Below, piece by piece: positions 44,437 to 53,445 of a stretch of 64,000 nucleotides of DNA; positions within the stretch are counted from its first letter, which is position 1; each line of letters begins with the position of its first letter. A model generated the notes under the pieces. That model made no database searches and was not told the origin of the DNA. It was given only the letters and a program-made list of their open reading frames with translations. This stretch comes from Clostridia bacterium (GTDB taxonomy: Bacteria; Bacillota; Clostridia; Lachnospirales; Lachnospiraceae). The stretch lies in contig CAJTIM010000001.1 in the NCBI GenBank assembly GCA_910576325.1, forward strand, positions 1 to 64,000. The letters run 5' to 3'. The position numbers were made by a program, and so were the translations under genes.

Positions 44437-44530
44437 GATCCTGTGGAACAATATCCTGTAGGATACTGCTCTTTAGGACAGATGAAAAGGGAGAGAACAA
44501 AAAACAATGCCAAGGGAAAGGGGAAAACAT

Positions 44531-45958
44531 ATGAAAAGCGAAGCAATCAAAAAATTATGTGAAGAAAACCAGATCCGCATGATTGATTTTAAAATGACAG
44601 ACATTGACGGACGCTGGCGCCACATCACCATTCCGGTAGAGCGGTTCGGGGAAAATACATTTACCCAGGGAATCGGCTTTGACGGCTCTAACTACGGCTA
44701 CGCACCCATTGAAAAAAGCGACATGGTATTTCTGCCGGACCCGGATACAGCCTACATAGATCCATTTGCAGAGGTCCCCACACTGACCATGTGCGGCAAC
44801 GTCTGCACCATCGGAAAGGGAGAAAATAAGCCCTTCGACCAATATCCAAAAAATGTAAGCCTTCGGGCCATAGAATACATGAAAGAAACCGGCATCGCCG
44901 ACCGCATGGTCATCGGACCGGAATTTGAATTTTACCTCTTTGACAGCGCCCGGTTCGAGGTATCCCCCCACCAGTGCGGCTACCGCATTGACGCCAGACA
45001 GGCCGACTGGAACTGCAGCTTAGATACAAGAGGCAACAACGGCTACGAGGTGCCCTACAAGGGCGGCTACCATGTGGCGGCGCCCCAGGACGTAGGCTGC
45101 GATCTCCGCAGCCGCATGTGCATGATGATCGAAGACTGGGGCATTCAGGTAAAATACCACCATCACGAGGTAGGCGGTCCCGGCCAGATGGAGATCGAGG
45201 TAGAGCTTGACGATATGCCCAGTATGGCAGACAATACCATGATCATTAAATACATCATTAAGAATCTGGCCGCAGAGGAGGGAAAGACAGCTACCTTCCT
45301 GCCCAAGCCTATTTACCAGGAGGCCGGAAGCGGTATGCATGTACATATGCTGCTCCTGAAAGACGGACAGCCCCTTTTCTATGATGAAAACGGCTACTCC
45401 GGCCTGAGCCGCACAGCCCACTACTTCATAGGAGGGCTGCTAAAACACATCGCATCCCTGTGTGCCTTCACCAACCCCTCCACCAATTCCTTCAAGCGCC
45501 TGGTGCCGGGTTATGAGGCTCCCGTAACCATCGGGTATGCCACCTCCAACCGCAGCGCCGTTATCCGGATTCCGGCTTATGCGAAAACCCCGGAAACCAA
45601 GCGTTTCGAGCTTCGGAATCCTGACGCCACAGCCAACCCCTACTATGCCTACGCCGCAATCCTTATGGCTGGCTTGGACGGAATCGAGAACAAGATCGAT
45701 CCATCCGAACAGGGCTGGGGCCCCTACGACTTCAACCTGTACACCTTGTCCGAAGAAGAACAGAAAAAAATCAAGGGTCTGCCGAAATCTTTAGGCGAAG
45801 CTCTGGATGCTCTGGAAACGGATCACGACTACCTCACCAAAGGCGGCGTATTCCCGGAACATCTCATTCATGTATGGATTTCCAGAAAACGGGCAGAACT
45901 AAAGAAGCTGGACCAGATTCCAAATCCGGCGGAGTTTAAGATGTACTTTGACCTGTAA
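44531..45958 (+). CDS. glnA: Glutamine synthetase, type I
   Basis: GlnA forms glutamine from glutamate, ammonia and ATP. The 475-residue protein shows the beta-grasp N-terminus (IRMIDFKMTDIDGRWRHIT), GFDGSNYGYAPIEKSDM, VIGPEFEFYLFD (Mg2+ ligands), YHHHEVGGPGQMEIE, GSGMHVHMLL, the ATP loop region NSFKRLVPGYEAP, and NRSAVIRIP. The adenylylation-type Tyr site is not obvious. The ATG at 44531 (MKSEAIKKL) has AAAGGGG upstream. It stands alone behind a palindromic leader. G+C is high, as expected of a well-expressed core gene. Confidence 0.95.
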   Translation: MKSEAIKKLCEENQIRMIDFKMTDIDGRWRHITIPVERFGENTFTQGIGFDGSNYGYAPIEKSDMVFLPDPDTAYIDPFAEVPTLTMCGNVCTIGKGENKPFDQYPKNVSLRAIEYMKETGIADRMVIGPEFEFYLFDSARFEVSPHQCGYRIDARQADWNCSLDTRGNNGYEVPYKGGYHVAAPQDVGCDLRSRMCMMIEDWGIQVKYHHHEVGGPGQMEIEVELDDMPSMADNTMIIKYIIKNLAAEEGKTATFLPKPIYQEAGSGMHVHMLLLKDGQPLFYDENGYSGLSRTAHYFIGGLLKHIASLCAFTNPSTNSFKRLVPGYEAPVTIGYATSNRSAVIRIPAYAKTPETKRFELRNPDATANPYYAYAAILMAGLDGIENKIDPSEQGWGPYDFNLYTLSEEEQKKIKGLPKSLGEALDALETDHDYLTKGGVFPEHLIHVWISRKRAELKKLDQIPNPAEFKMYFDL

Positions 45959-46195
45959 ACGCAAACCCACTCCACCCAACAATCTACAATCATATCACTA
46001 ATCAAACAACATAAGCATCATTGTTAATTTAGAAAAAACTGACCTCACACCAATAAAATTTTGCCAACAAACAGGGCTGGCCCCACCGCCGCTAGCCCGT
46101 CCACTCCCAAAAAATTTATTCCTCACGCATCCAAACCCCATCTTACCAGGTCTAATAAGTGAATGTACATTCAAGCAACCCTAAGGAGGTAAGGA

Positions 46196-46717
46196 ATGAA
46201 AAGAGACAAAACAGAAGAACTGCTTTTGAAAGCCAGAGCCTGTGACGGGGATGCGTTTGTGGAACTGATGGAGCTGCACAAGCAGTCCATGTATAAAGTA
46301 GCAAAGGCATATCTGAAACGGGAAGAAGATGTGGCGGACGCCATATCAGAGACCATACTGGACTGCTTCGAACATCTGGAAAACTTACGTGAAACACGTT
46401 ATTTCGGAACATGGCTGGTAAGGATTTTGATCAATAACTGCAACAATATAAGAAAATCCAACCAGCGCACCGAATACACGGATCAAATAGAAATCCTGTC
46501 GGGAGACGGCAGAACCGACGAGAGGACCAGGGCCTTTCTGGATTATCTGGAACCCTTGGAAGAGCAGGATCGGCTCCTGATGATTCTGTATTACGTGTGG
46601 GGTTTCCGAACGAGAGAAATATCGGAAATCCTTCACATAAAAGAAGCAACGATAAAATCCCGGATGCAGCGCGGCAGACAGAAAATCAAGCAGGCATTTT
46701 TCCCAATGGTGGTGTAG
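46196..46717 (+). CDS. ECF-type sigma factor
   Basis: This 173-residue sigma-70-family factor has only regions 2 and 4. Region 2 spans DAFVELMELHKQSMYKVAKA to DVADAISETILDCFEHLENL, then RYFGTWLVRILINNCNN. Region 4 spans LEEQDRLLMILYYVWGFRTR to EISEILHIKEATIKSRMQRG. A full AAGGAGG box precedes the ATG. The next gene, 14 bases downstream, encodes its probable membrane anti-sigma factor. The regulon is unknown; this type usually answers envelope stress. Confidence 0.9.
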   Translation: MKRDKTEELLLKARACDGDAFVELMELHKQSMYKVAKAYLKREEDVADAISETILDCFEHLENLRETRYFGTWLVRILINNCNNIRKSNQRTEYTDQIEILSGDGRTDERTRAFLDYLEPLEEQDRLLMILYYVWGFRTREISEILHIKEATIKSRMQRGRQKIKQAFFPMVV

Positions 46718-46731
46718 AGGAGGCAAAGATT

Positions 46732-48171
46732 ATGAGTGAGGATAGAAAAAGATTAGAAGAGCAGGTATTAAAGCAGAGTATCCCCGTATCCAAGATAACC
46801 GAGGATAAGATTCAGGCAGCCTATGACATTGTACGGGCCAAGAGCCGTCAGAAAGCGAAGGCAACACCTATGCGCAGCAGACGTTCCCTCCGCCATGTTT
46901 GGGCGGCCGGCCTGGCAGCGGCTCTCATAGCCGTTTCCGGCCTGGGCGTTATGGCGTCTATGGGATATTTTACAAAGAATGTACAGGAGGCAGACGGCAA
47001 AGTGTCCTACTCCTTTGAGGTAAATTACGAATTAAAGCCGGTGGAAGTCAAAGCAGAGCCGACCTACCTGCCGGAAGGCATGATCAAGCAGGAGGAAGGA
47101 AAATACTTCTTTGAAGGTAATTATGGTCATGGTATTTCCATTATGCCGATGAACATGGTAAATATTGACGCACAAAAGGAAATGCTGGACTTCAGCCATG
47201 TGGAGCAGGTGGAAAAAACCACCATCGGGAATATGGAGGCCCATATTATTACCTATCAGGAGCCGGACAAATATTTAACAGGTGAGGATTTGTTCCTCTT
47301 CAACCCGGAGGACGGTTATGTAATCCGCATTTTCGCAGATTATGGAGTTCCGGCAGAGGAAGTAAAGAAAGTGGCCGAGGGCTTAAAAATCACTGTTACG
47401 GAAAGTGAGGATTTGACTTACGGTCTGACCCCGGAAGAGCAGCAGAAGCAGGCGGCGGCAGAAGCTGGCGATGCACAGTGGGAGAGTCTGGTAGAAAAAG
47501 GCGTTACTATAGATCAGATTACCAAGCCGGGCGAAACCTTGAAATGTGAAGGCTACGGCGCCAGCTATACCGTAAATGACGTAAAGATTTACGACAGCCT
47601 CTTTGATGTTCCCGGATACACGGAGCAGGGTGTCTACGACCTGGAGAGACTAAGTCCCTGGCTGAATGCCGACGGAACTCATAAGCCTTATCAGCGCATG
47701 CATCTTGATCAAGAGGGTGAAATTTTGGAAGAAACGACGGCAACACCCAAGTTCCTGGCAGTACAGGTTACGGCGGAGCAGTATATCGGTTATGATGAAT
47801 TTAGCGACGGAAGCACCCAGGATTCTACTGCTTTGGATGCACGTCTGGTCTATGTGGAAAAGCGTGCCGACGGAACCTGGAACTTTAGGAAGGATACCTA
47901 CGAGGCAGTTCCCGGCGAACGTTATGAGCTTCAGATGGATGCTTCCGCCTTCTACCTAAGCTGTCCGAAGAATATAAATGGTGAAGAGAGGCTTCATTCC
48001 TTCTTCTATCGTTCGATGGCAAAGGGCGAGAGTATAGACTACACCCTCATCTTTGCGGTAGATGCGGACCGTATGCCAAGTGACAGCCTTGCGAATATCG
48101 TTCTTTGCTTCAACGGCACAGGCAATGATGAGACAAATCCAATGTGGAGCGCACTGACAGAGATGAAATAA
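46732..48171 (+). CDS. Membrane anti-sigma factor with DUF4367-like extracellular region
   Basis: In this 479-residue protein, residues 1-60 are a short cytoplasmic helical segment (LEEQVLKQSIPVSKITEDKI) likely to hold the sigma factor. One membrane helix follows (HVWAAGLAAALIAVSGLGVMAS), then a large extracytoplasmic part. The first outer domain (TYLPEGMIKQEEGKYFFE … GNMEAHIITYQEPDKY) resembles DUF4367. The C-terminal 200 residues form a second domain I cannot name. The ATG at 46732 has GAGGAGG. The sigma/anti-sigma order and spacing are typical. Confidence 0.82.
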   Translation: MSEDRKRLEEQVLKQSIPVSKITEDKIQAAYDIVRAKSRQKAKATPMRSRRSLRHVWAAGLAAALIAVSGLGVMASMGYFTKNVQEADGKVSYSFEVNYELKPVEVKAEPTYLPEGMIKQEEGKYFFEGNYGHGISIMPMNMVNIDAQKEMLDFSHVEQVEKTTIGNMEAHIITYQEPDKYLTGEDLFLFNPEDGYVIRIFADYGVPAEEVKKVAEGLKITVTESEDLTYGLTPEEQQKQAAAEAGDAQWESLVEKGVTIDQITKPGETLKCEGYGASYTVNDVKIYDSLFDVPGYTEQGVYDLERLSPWLNADGTHKPYQRMHLDQEGEILEETTATPKFLAVQVTAEQYIGYDEFSDGSTQDSTALDARLVYVEKRADGTWNFRKDTYEAVPGERYELQMDASAFYLSCPKNINGEERLHSFFYRSMAKGESIDYTLIFAVDADRMPSDSLANIVLCFNGTGNDETNPMWSALTEMK

Positions 48172-48212
48172 AGAGATGCGCCCGTAATCTCGCACATCTC
48201 CTCATTATTTTA

Positions 48213-48234
48213 GGCTGCCGGAAAACCGGCAGCC
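48213..48234 (+). terminator. Hairpin after the anti-sigma gene
   Basis: GGCTGCCGG-AAAA-CCGGCAGCC is a perfect 9-bp stem 40 bases after the stop codon. The following bases are not T-rich, so termination may be partial on this strand. Confidence 0.65.
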
Positions 48235-48432
48235 CATCTTATGTAAAAGGCATTTGCCTGTTGTTGTTTGCCGAAGCTGGTCAGCACCCATAAGCACCGG
48301 CAGCCTCTTTCTTTGTTAGTTCTATCATATAAAAAGATTATGTCAAATATGTGTCTGAATTCTGAAAAAATGGTGAGAAGATTCTAAATTATTTCTAAAT
48401 TTTATTCCGCTGATGTTAAGAAAGAAAATTCA

Positions 48433-48461
48433 TTGACGCATTTATTTCAACAACGTATAAT
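48433..48461 (+). promoter_or_regulatory. Near-consensus promoter for the RNase H transcript
   Basis: TTGACG (48433-48438), 17 bp and TATAAT (48456-48461) predict a start near 48468, giving a leader of about 230 bases with several strong hairpins before the RNase H gene. Confidence 0.8.
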
Positions 48462-48530
48462 GTAGGTCAAAGCTCTCATAAACACAGAGGCTCCCCGGCC
48501 ATTCCGGTTCATCATAGGGGAGGCGAAAGG

Positions 48531-48672
48531 GTTACTGTTCACATACCACTGTTCCGCGAGGTGTTTCCGCACAATTTGTGCGGAAATCCCGAGTTTTTCA
48601 GCGCGAAATCGTATCTTTTTGCGATTTCTGTGCATCGCGAAGCGTGTTACTGGTCACGGAGTGAACAGTAAC
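48531..48672 (+). repeat. Palindromic repeat element bounded by GTTACTGTTCAC inverted repeats
   Basis: GTTACTGTTCAC (48531-48542) and its perfect complement GTGAACAGTAAC (48661-48672) bound a 142-bp segment inside the RNase H leader. The segment contains the hairpins TTTCCGCACAA/TGTGCGGAAA and GAAATCG/CGATTTC, and near its right end a compact palindrome (48646-48672, GTTACTGGTCAC-GGA-GTGAACAGTAAC). A near-identical palindrome lies at 50717-50743. This is a REP or MITE-like element. Confidence 0.7.
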
Positions 48673-48699
48673 GCGGAAGGAGAGCGGCAGGGAGGATTT

Positions 48700-49404
48700 A
48701 TGAGCCAGAAGAAGGTTTATGCCGTAAAAAAGGGAAAGACAACAGGACTGTTCTATTCCTGGGACGAGTGCAGCGATGCGGTCAACGGATATCCCGGTGC
48801 GGAATTTAAGGGATTTGCAAAAGAAGCGGAGGCAAGGGCATACTTAGGAGAAACGCCTCCAAAAAAGAAAGAGGCATCCAAACAGTCAAAAGCAAGGGAA
48901 GAAGCAGAAACTCACACGGAAAAAATGGCGGAAAATCAAGTGATCGCATATGTGGACGGAAGCTTTGACAAATCAATCGGCAAATACTCCTTTGGCTGTC
49001 TGCTCCTTCTTCCGGACGGCAGAATTATCAAAGAATTTGGGAATGGAAACGAACCTGATTCTTTAGCTATCAGAAATGTGGCGGGAGAAATGTTAGGAGC
49101 CATGTATGCGGCTCAGTGGGCGCTCATAAACGGCTACGAAATCATAGAGATTCGTTATGACTACGAGGGAATTGAAAAATGGGCTACAAACGCCTGGAAA
49201 GCCAACAATACGCTTACAAAGAAGTATGCGGAATTTATGCGCCGAAAGCAGACCCAGATCCGCATTTCCTTCCGGAAGGTAAAGTCCCACTCCGGTGATT
49301 ACTACAACGAGAAGGTGGATAAGCTGGCGAAATCCGCATTAACAGAGGCTAATGGAGTTCCCAAAATTCAGAAGCGGGAGCCTAAGGACCAGACAATGCA
49401 CTGA
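48700..49404 (+). CDS. rnhA: Ribonuclease H with N-terminal viroplasmin domain
   Basis: This 234-residue protein degrades RNA in RNA-DNA hybrids. Residues 1 to about 50 are the caulimovirus viroplasmin-like hybrid-binding domain (KVYAVKKGKTTGLFYSWDEC … GAEFKGFAKEAEARAYL). A Lys/Glu linker leads to the RNase H fold with Asp in IAYVDGSF, Glu in VAGEMLGAMYA, Asp in EIRYDYEGIEKW and Asp in NEKVDKLAKSAL. GGGAGG precedes the ATG at 48700. The long structured leader is unusual for this housekeeping enzyme. Confidence 0.92.
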   Translation: MSQKKVYAVKKGKTTGLFYSWDECSDAVNGYPGAEFKGFAKEAEARAYLGETPPKKKEASKQSKAREEAETHTEKMAENQVIAYVDGSFDKSIGKYSFGCLLLLPDGRIIKEFGNGNEPDSLAIRNVAGEMLGAMYAAQWALINGYEIIEIRYDYEGIEKWATNAWKANNTLTKKYAEFMRRKQTQIRISFRKVKSHSGDYYNEKVDKLAKSALTEANGVPKIQKREPKDQTMH

Positions 49405-49444
49405 GCTGGAAAATGAGATGGTATAACGGCAGGAAAAGATAAAA

Positions 49445-49472
49445 GGAAGATCCAAAGAAAACAGGATCTTCC
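49445..49472 (+). terminator. Terminator of the RNase H gene
   Basis: GGAAGATCC (49445-49453) pairs perfectly with GGATCTTCC (49464-49472). Confidence 0.75.
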
Positions 49473-49496
49473 TAAAATATTTACCTAAAATAAAAA

Positions 49497-49569
49497 AGCT
49501 GGAAAAGAGACTTGAACTCTCGACCCCTTCATTACGAGTGAAGTGCTCTACCGACTGAGCTATTCCAGC
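49497..49569 (-). tRNA. tRNA-Thr (anticodon CGT)
   Basis: The minus strand folds as a full cloverleaf. The acceptor GCTGGAA pairs with TTCCAGC, the D-loop is AGCTCAGTCGGTAGAGC, the anticodon stem CTTCA/TGAAG encloses the loop CTCGTAA (anticodon CGT, reading ACG), the T-arm contains GTTCAAGTC, and the discriminator is T. CCA is not encoded. A T run follows directly as terminator. Confidence 0.95.
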
Positions 49570-49633
49570 TTGTGCTTTTCAGCATTTGATATTATAATCC
49601 AAAAAGAGCATTTTGTAAAGGGGTAAATTTAAA

Positions 49634-50698
49634 ATGATTAAGAAACAATTGCGAAGGCTGCAAAAAATCAGTAAAAACAGAAAAAACAGGGACAAGCTTT
49701 ACACGAAAGAGGAATTGGAAGAGGACAAGGATATGGTTCACAGCCTAAGAAGCGGCCTGCGGTACGGTCTGCTTGGACTGGCAGTTGTGCTGTGCGGTTT
49801 CCTCTCCGGCTGTGGGAAGGAAGGTATGTCAGATAATTCCGGAATACTTCGAGCCGGTTCAGCGGGGATAGAGACAGCCAGCCGGGAGGTCCGGTTGGAG
49901 ATTGAGCAGAAGGCGGAAGAAGAGAGAAAAGCTGCCGAGGAAGCCAGACAGGCGGAAGAAGCGGAAAAGATTCGCGCGGAGCAGGAGAAGGCCGAAGAGG
50001 AAGCCCGGCTGGCCGAAGAGCAAAAGGCCGCCGCAGGAACATATCTGGTAGCCATCGACCCGGGCCATCAGGCAAAGGGCAATTCCGAAAAGGAGCCTAT
50101 AGGCCCGGGAGCTTCCGAGATGAAAGCCAAGGTGGCGGGAGGGACCTCCGGAGCAGCCAGCGGATTAAGAGAATACGAACTGACGTTACAGGTGGCATTA
50201 AAACTGAAGGAGGAGCTGACAGCCCGTGGATATGAGGTGCTGATGATCCGGGAAACCAATGATGTAAATATCAGCAATGCGGAGCGCGCTCAGATGGCAA
50301 ACGAAGCTCAGGCGGACGCATTTATCCGAATCCACGCCGACGGCTCGGAGAACAGCTCGGCCAGCGGCATTATGACTATCTGCCCCACGGCAAACAATCC
50401 CTACACGCCGGGAATCTATGAAAACAGCCGGGCTTTATCAAAAGCGGTTTTAAATCATATGGTCGGCGCCACAGGAGCAAAGGCAAGAAAGGTCTGGGAG
50501 ACAGACACCATGAGCGGCATCAACTGGTGCCAGGTGCCGGTTACGATTGTAGAGATGGGCTTTATGACCAACCCGGAGGAGGATGTTAAGATGGCTTCGG
50601 AGGATTACCAGCAAAAACTCGCCCAGGGCATGGCGGACGGCCTGGACGAGTATTTCGGAATTGCGGCTGTTCAAGATCTGCCGGAAGGTGAAGAATAA
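49634..50698 (+). CDS. N-acetylmuramoyl-L-alanine amidase (Amidase_3), probable lipoprotein
   Basis: This cell-wall hydrolase splits the lactyl-amide bond of peptidoglycan. The catalytic Amidase_3 domain occupies the second half: [10 protein letters not shown] (Zn His), [19 protein letters not shown] (Glu), [10 protein letters not shown] (Zn His), [15 protein letters not shown] (Glu). Before it comes a long Glu/Ala/Lys coiled coil (about residues 85-135). A lipobox signal peptide starts at the internal Met of 49733 ([20 protein letters not shown]). The ATG at 49634 has the better ribosome binding site (AAAGGGG), but 49733 gives a normal-length signal peptide, so the true start is unsettled. 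Confidence 0.88.
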   Translation: MIKKQLRRLQKISKNRKNRDKLYTKEELEEDKDMVHSLRSGLRYGLLGLAVVLCGFLSGCGKEGMSDNSGILRAGSAGIETASREVRLEIEQKAEEERKAAEEARQAEEAEKIRAEQEKAEEEARLAEEQKAAAGTYLVAIDPGHQAKGNSEKEPIGPGASEMKAKVAGGTSGAASGLREYELTLQVALKLKEELTARGYEVLMIRETNDVNISNAERAQMANEAQADAFIRIHADGSENSSASGIMTICPTANNPYTPGIYENSRALSKAVLNHMVGATGAKARKVWETDTMSGINWCQVPVTIVEMGFMTNPEEDVKMASEDYQQKLAQGMADGLDEYFGIAAVQDLPEGEE

Positions 50699-50708
50699 GA
50701 ATGATGTC

Positions 50709-50750
50709 TTTCAAGCGTTACTGGTCACTGAGTGAACAATAACCTTGAAA
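50709..50750 (+). terminator. Palindromic terminator-like hairpin after the amidase gene
   Basis: TTTCAAG/CTTGAAA extend a palindrome GTTACTGGTCAC-TGA-GTGAACAATAAC (50717-50743), making a stem of about 20 bp. The core is nearly identical to 48646-48672, so a repeat element probably doubles as the terminator. Confidence 0.65.
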
Positions 50751-50778
50751 CAGCCGGTATGGATTGCAGCCGGCAGGA

Positions 50779-50830
50779 CTAGTAGTCCGTACCGGAAATC
50801 CTTGTGCATATTTCCGATACGGACTACTAG
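50779..50830. terminator. 21-bp stem hairpin between convergent genes
   Basis: CTAGTAGTCCGTACCGGAAA and one further T (50779-50799) pair with 50810-50830 with a single mismatch. It overlaps the stop codon of the nicotinamidase-like gene. It separates the amidase and hydrolase transcripts, although T runs are lacking. Confidence 0.6.
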
Positions 50831-51351
50831 AGAACGGCAATCTGACACATTTTCATGGCATTCAAAGCGTTCTCGTGGCTTTCCGGCGTTACACCCGCGC
50901 AGCAGGAGGCGGTGACGCTTACGGGAAGCTCCGGGAAAAATGCCTTTAATACCATAGCATTGGAAATGACACAGATATCCGTACAGAGGCCGATAAGCTC
51001 CACGCACTCAAGCCCGCCCGGATAGCGCGCCTCCAGATAAGCAGGCAGATCCTTAGCCCCGAAGGTTACTTTGTCCAGCACCGGGGAGTTGTCGGCATCC
51101 CGCAGAGCCTTGAGAGCCGGGCAAAGCTCCCAACCGGGCGTGCCCTTGATACAGTGGGGAACAGGCAGATTGCGTCCCTCCTGGGTTTCCATATAATTAT
51201 CCGTATGGGTGTCCCTGGTATAGAGGACATCACCCTCAAACTCCTGAATGTGCTTCACTACATTCGGAACAATAGCCGCGGCCTCCTTAGTTCCCAGAGC
51301 GCCGTCGATAAAATCATTTTGCATGTCGATAACAAGAAGAAGCTTTTTCAT
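50827..51351 (-). CDS. Cysteine hydrolase of the isochorismatase/nicotinamidase family
   Basis: This 174-residue hydrolase most probably acts on nicotinamide in NAD salvage, but the family also includes other amidases. The triad is visible: Asp9 in LLVIDMQNDFIDGALG, a Lys in LDKVTFGAKDL, and the nucleophile Cys in LIGLCTDICVISNAMV. The metal-site residues of nicotinamidases (a D…H…H set) fit TRDTHTDNY and the PVPHCIKGTPGWEL stretch. It stands alone on the minus strand. Confidence 0.85.
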   Translation of the reverse strand: MKKLLLVIDMQNDFIDGALGTKEAAAIVPNVVKHIQEFEGDVLYTRDTHTDNYMETQEGRNLPVPHCIKGTPGWELCPALKALRDADNSPVLDKVTFGAKDLPAYLEARYPGGLECVELIGLCTDICVISNAMVLKAFFPELPVSVTASCCAGVTPESHENALNAMKMCQIAVL

Positions 51352-51446
51352 ATGGATACCTCCGTATTTTCTTTTTTCAAAATCAATATTTCATAAAAGC
51401 AAACATCATTGCTTGATATCACAATCACATATCCATAACATATCGG

Positions 51447-52328
51447 TTAAGTTATGCCTTTCCGGTTTGGTCGCACCTCATCCGGAAGTGTATAAGAGAT
51501 GGCATGGCGGATTTTCTGAAGAGAGGAATTGGCCTGTCCCTCATCCCGAAACATCACCATAACAAACAACGTATCTATAATACAGAGCTGCGACAGCCGG
51601 CTTGAAAGCGACTCAGAACGCCAGGCAATCTCCTCCGAGGTGGAGGTCAGCACAATATCCGCAAGCTTTGCAAGGGGAGACAGGGGATAACTGGTCAGTA
51701 CGATCAGTCCGGCTCCGTTTTCCCTGGCAATCTTAGCGATCTCAATACTTTCCTTTTTAAGCCCGGTATGGGAAATGACAAAGGCGCAGTCATGCTCGGT
51801 TAAAAGACCTGCATTCATCAGCTGCATATGATAGTCGGAGGCAAAACCGCATTTGACGGGAGAGCGCAGAAACTTGTGAAAGCTGTCCAGAGCCACGGCA
51901 TTGGAGCCGCCAAGGCCGAAGAACCACACTCTTTCGGACTTTATCATCAGATCGGCGGCCTCCCGGAAATGCTGCCCGCTGCTGATCTGCCGGGTGGCCT
52001 CCAGCGCCTTGATACTGGAATCAAATACCTTGGCGATCATCATATCTGCCGAGTCGTCCTTTGATATTTTTTCGTGAATTGAAATCTCAGAATCAAACTC
52101 CTCCGTGAGAAGATGCACCTTAAAATCCTTGAATCCGTCATAGCCCAGCTTTTTCGTAAATTGGTAAACGGTAGAATCCGCAATCCTTAGAGTACTGGAA
52201 ATATCATTGATGGTTCCCCGGGACACAAGCTTGAGATTTTCCAGAATGTAGTCGGCAATCTGCTTTTCCTTTGGATTCATATCGCGGTACATGGTTTTGA
52301 TCCGCATTTTTACAGTTAAATTGTCCAT
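51447..52328 (-). CDS. RpiR-family (MurR-like) transcriptional regulator
   Basis: This 293-residue regulator has an N-terminal HTH (PKEKQIADYILENLKLVSRG … LRIADSTVYQFTKKLGYDGF) and a C-terminal SIS sugar-phosphate-binding domain (VWFFGLGGSNAVALDSFHKF, AFVISHTGLKKESIEIAKIA, LIVLTSYPLSPLAKLADIVL). It is transcribed away from the mannose-family PTS operon and shares the AT-rich intergenic region with it, so it is the likely regulator of that operon. A phosphorylated intermediate of the imported sugar would be the signal. Confidence 0.92.
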   Translation of the reverse strand: MDNLTVKMRIKTMYRDMNPKEKQIADYILENLKLVSRGTINDISSTLRIADSTVYQFTKKLGYDGFKDFKVHLLTEEFDSEISIHEKISKDDSADMMIAKVFDSSIKALEATRQISSGQHFREAADLMIKSERVWFFGLGGSNAVALDSFHKFLRSPVKCGFASDYHMQLMNAGLLTEHDCAFVISHTGLKKESIEIAKIARENGAGLIVLTSYPLSPLAKLADIVLTSTSEEIAWRSESLSSRLSQLCIIDTLFVMVMFRDEGQANSSLQKIRHAISYTLPDEVRPNRKGIT

Positions 52329-52417
52329 AATAAAATAGTCCTAGAATTTTTTTCTATGTTCAGGGTATCATAAAAAAAATTTTTTGTAAATAGAGCCTTG
52401 TGAAAACTGACGGGTAT

Positions 52418-52469
52418 AAAATATTTTTTTCTAAAAAGTATTTACAAAAAAATATTTTTCGATTATAAT
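52418..52469 (+). promoter_or_regulatory. Promoter of the PTS operon with AT-rich palindromic boxes
   Basis: TTTACA (52441-52446), 17 bp and TATAAT (52464-52469) form the promoter. AAATATTTTTTTC (52419-52431) lies upstream, and AAATATTTTTCG repeats within the spacer. These resemble the AT-rich boxes used by RpiR-type regulators, so the divergent regulator probably binds here. Confidence 0.7.
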
Positions 52470-52522
52470 TAAACCAGAAAGGCAGATACGGAACTGAAAT
52501 TAGATATCAGGAGGAAGAACAG

Positions 52523-52924
52523 ATGGAAAACATGATACTGTTGGGGACACACGGCAGATTTGGCGAGGAGCTCATTCGATCGGCGGAGCTGATATTGGGA
52601 GAGATGAAAAATGTGCGCAGTTTTTCACTTCTGCCCGGGATGGCGTTGGAGGATTACCTTCCGCCGGCGGCGGAGGCGCTGAAGGAGCTGCCAAAGGGAA
52701 CCCTGTGCCTGGTGGATTTGTTTGGAGGAACACCGTGCAACGCCTTTTGCGCATTGAGCCGCGAATATGAGAATGTGGTGGTGGCGGGATTGAATCTGGC
52801 CATGCTGATGGAGGTCTACATGAATAAAGACCGCTTATCAGGCAGGGAGCTGGCGGATCTTGCGGTTTCCACATTAAAAGAGAGCGGGAAGATTGCGACG
52901 GAGCTATTAAAAGAAAGGAGATAG
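52523..52924 (+). CDS. PTS EIIA, mannose family
   Basis: This 133-residue phosphocarrier is the first gene of a mannose-family phosphotransferase operon. The phospho-His is His10 in MILLGTHGRFGEELIRSA. CLVDLFGGTPCNAF and VVAGLNLAMLMEVY follow the family pattern. AGGAGG precedes the ATG. It passes phosphate from HPr to the EIIB encoded next. Confidence 0.92.
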   Translation: MENMILLGTHGRFGEELIRSAELILGEMKNVRSFSLLPGMALEDYLPPAAEALKELPKGTLCLVDLFGGTPCNAFCALSREYENVVVAGLNLAMLMEVYMNKDRLSGRELADLAVSTLKESGKIATELLKERR

Positions 52925-52926
52925 GT

Positions 52927-53424
52927 ATGGCAGACATTGTGTTAATCAGAGCGGATTTTCGTTTGATTCACGGGCAGGTGATTACAAAATGGGCCAAGCA
53001 GACTATGGCGGACAAGATTCTTATTGTGGATGATCTGCTGGCAAAGGACAGCTTTATGTCCTCCATCTATACAATGTCGGCGCCTCCGGGAATGGAGGTT
53101 GTTATTGACACGGTAGAGGATGCTGTTTCCAAATGGAACAGTGACGGATATGGTAAATGCCGCCTGTTTGTTCTCATCAAGGATGTGCCCGCAATTTACA
53201 GCCTGTTCAGGCAGGGCTTTCCTGTGAAGGAGCTGCAGATTGGAGGGCTGGGATCGGCGCCCGGAAGAAAGGTGGTGTTCGGGCCGATTACACTGGATCA
53301 GCCGGATGCGGAGAAGCTTAAGGAGATGCAGGATGCGGGCGTCCGCGTATATCTGCATCAGGTTCCGGACGATCCGAGCATGGAATTTACAAAGATACTG
53401 GAGAAAAAGCTATTTGACATTTAG
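52927..53424 (+). CDS. PTS EIIB, mannose family
   Basis: This 165-residue protein has the phospho-His in RADFRLIHGQVITKWAK (His15). DKILIVDDLLAKDSFMSSIY and LQIGGLGSAPGRK are typical of the family. It phosphorylates the incoming sugar through the EIIC-EIID channel. It starts three bases after the EIIA stop, with AAAGGAG in the end of that gene. Confidence 0.93.
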   Translation: MADIVLIRADFRLIHGQVITKWAKQTMADKILIVDDLLAKDSFMSSIYTMSAPPGMEVVIDTVEDAVSKWNSDGYGKCRLFVLIKDVPAIYSLFRQGFPVKELQIGGLGSAPGRKVVFGPITLDQPDAEKLKEMQDAGVRVYLHQVPDDPSMEFTKILEKKLFDI

Positions 53425-53445
53425 CGGAGAGGAGTACTGGAGAGT

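Noticed and set aside
44346-44530. T-box or ANTAR-type riboregulator before glnA
   Set aside because: There is a large hairpin but no T-box sequence and no paired hexaloop stems; it is left as a hairpin of unknown role.
52572-52937. Minus-strand 121-codon Pro-rich frame opposite EIIA
   Set aside because: It is a shadow of the GC-rich EIIA gene, with no plausible start or family.
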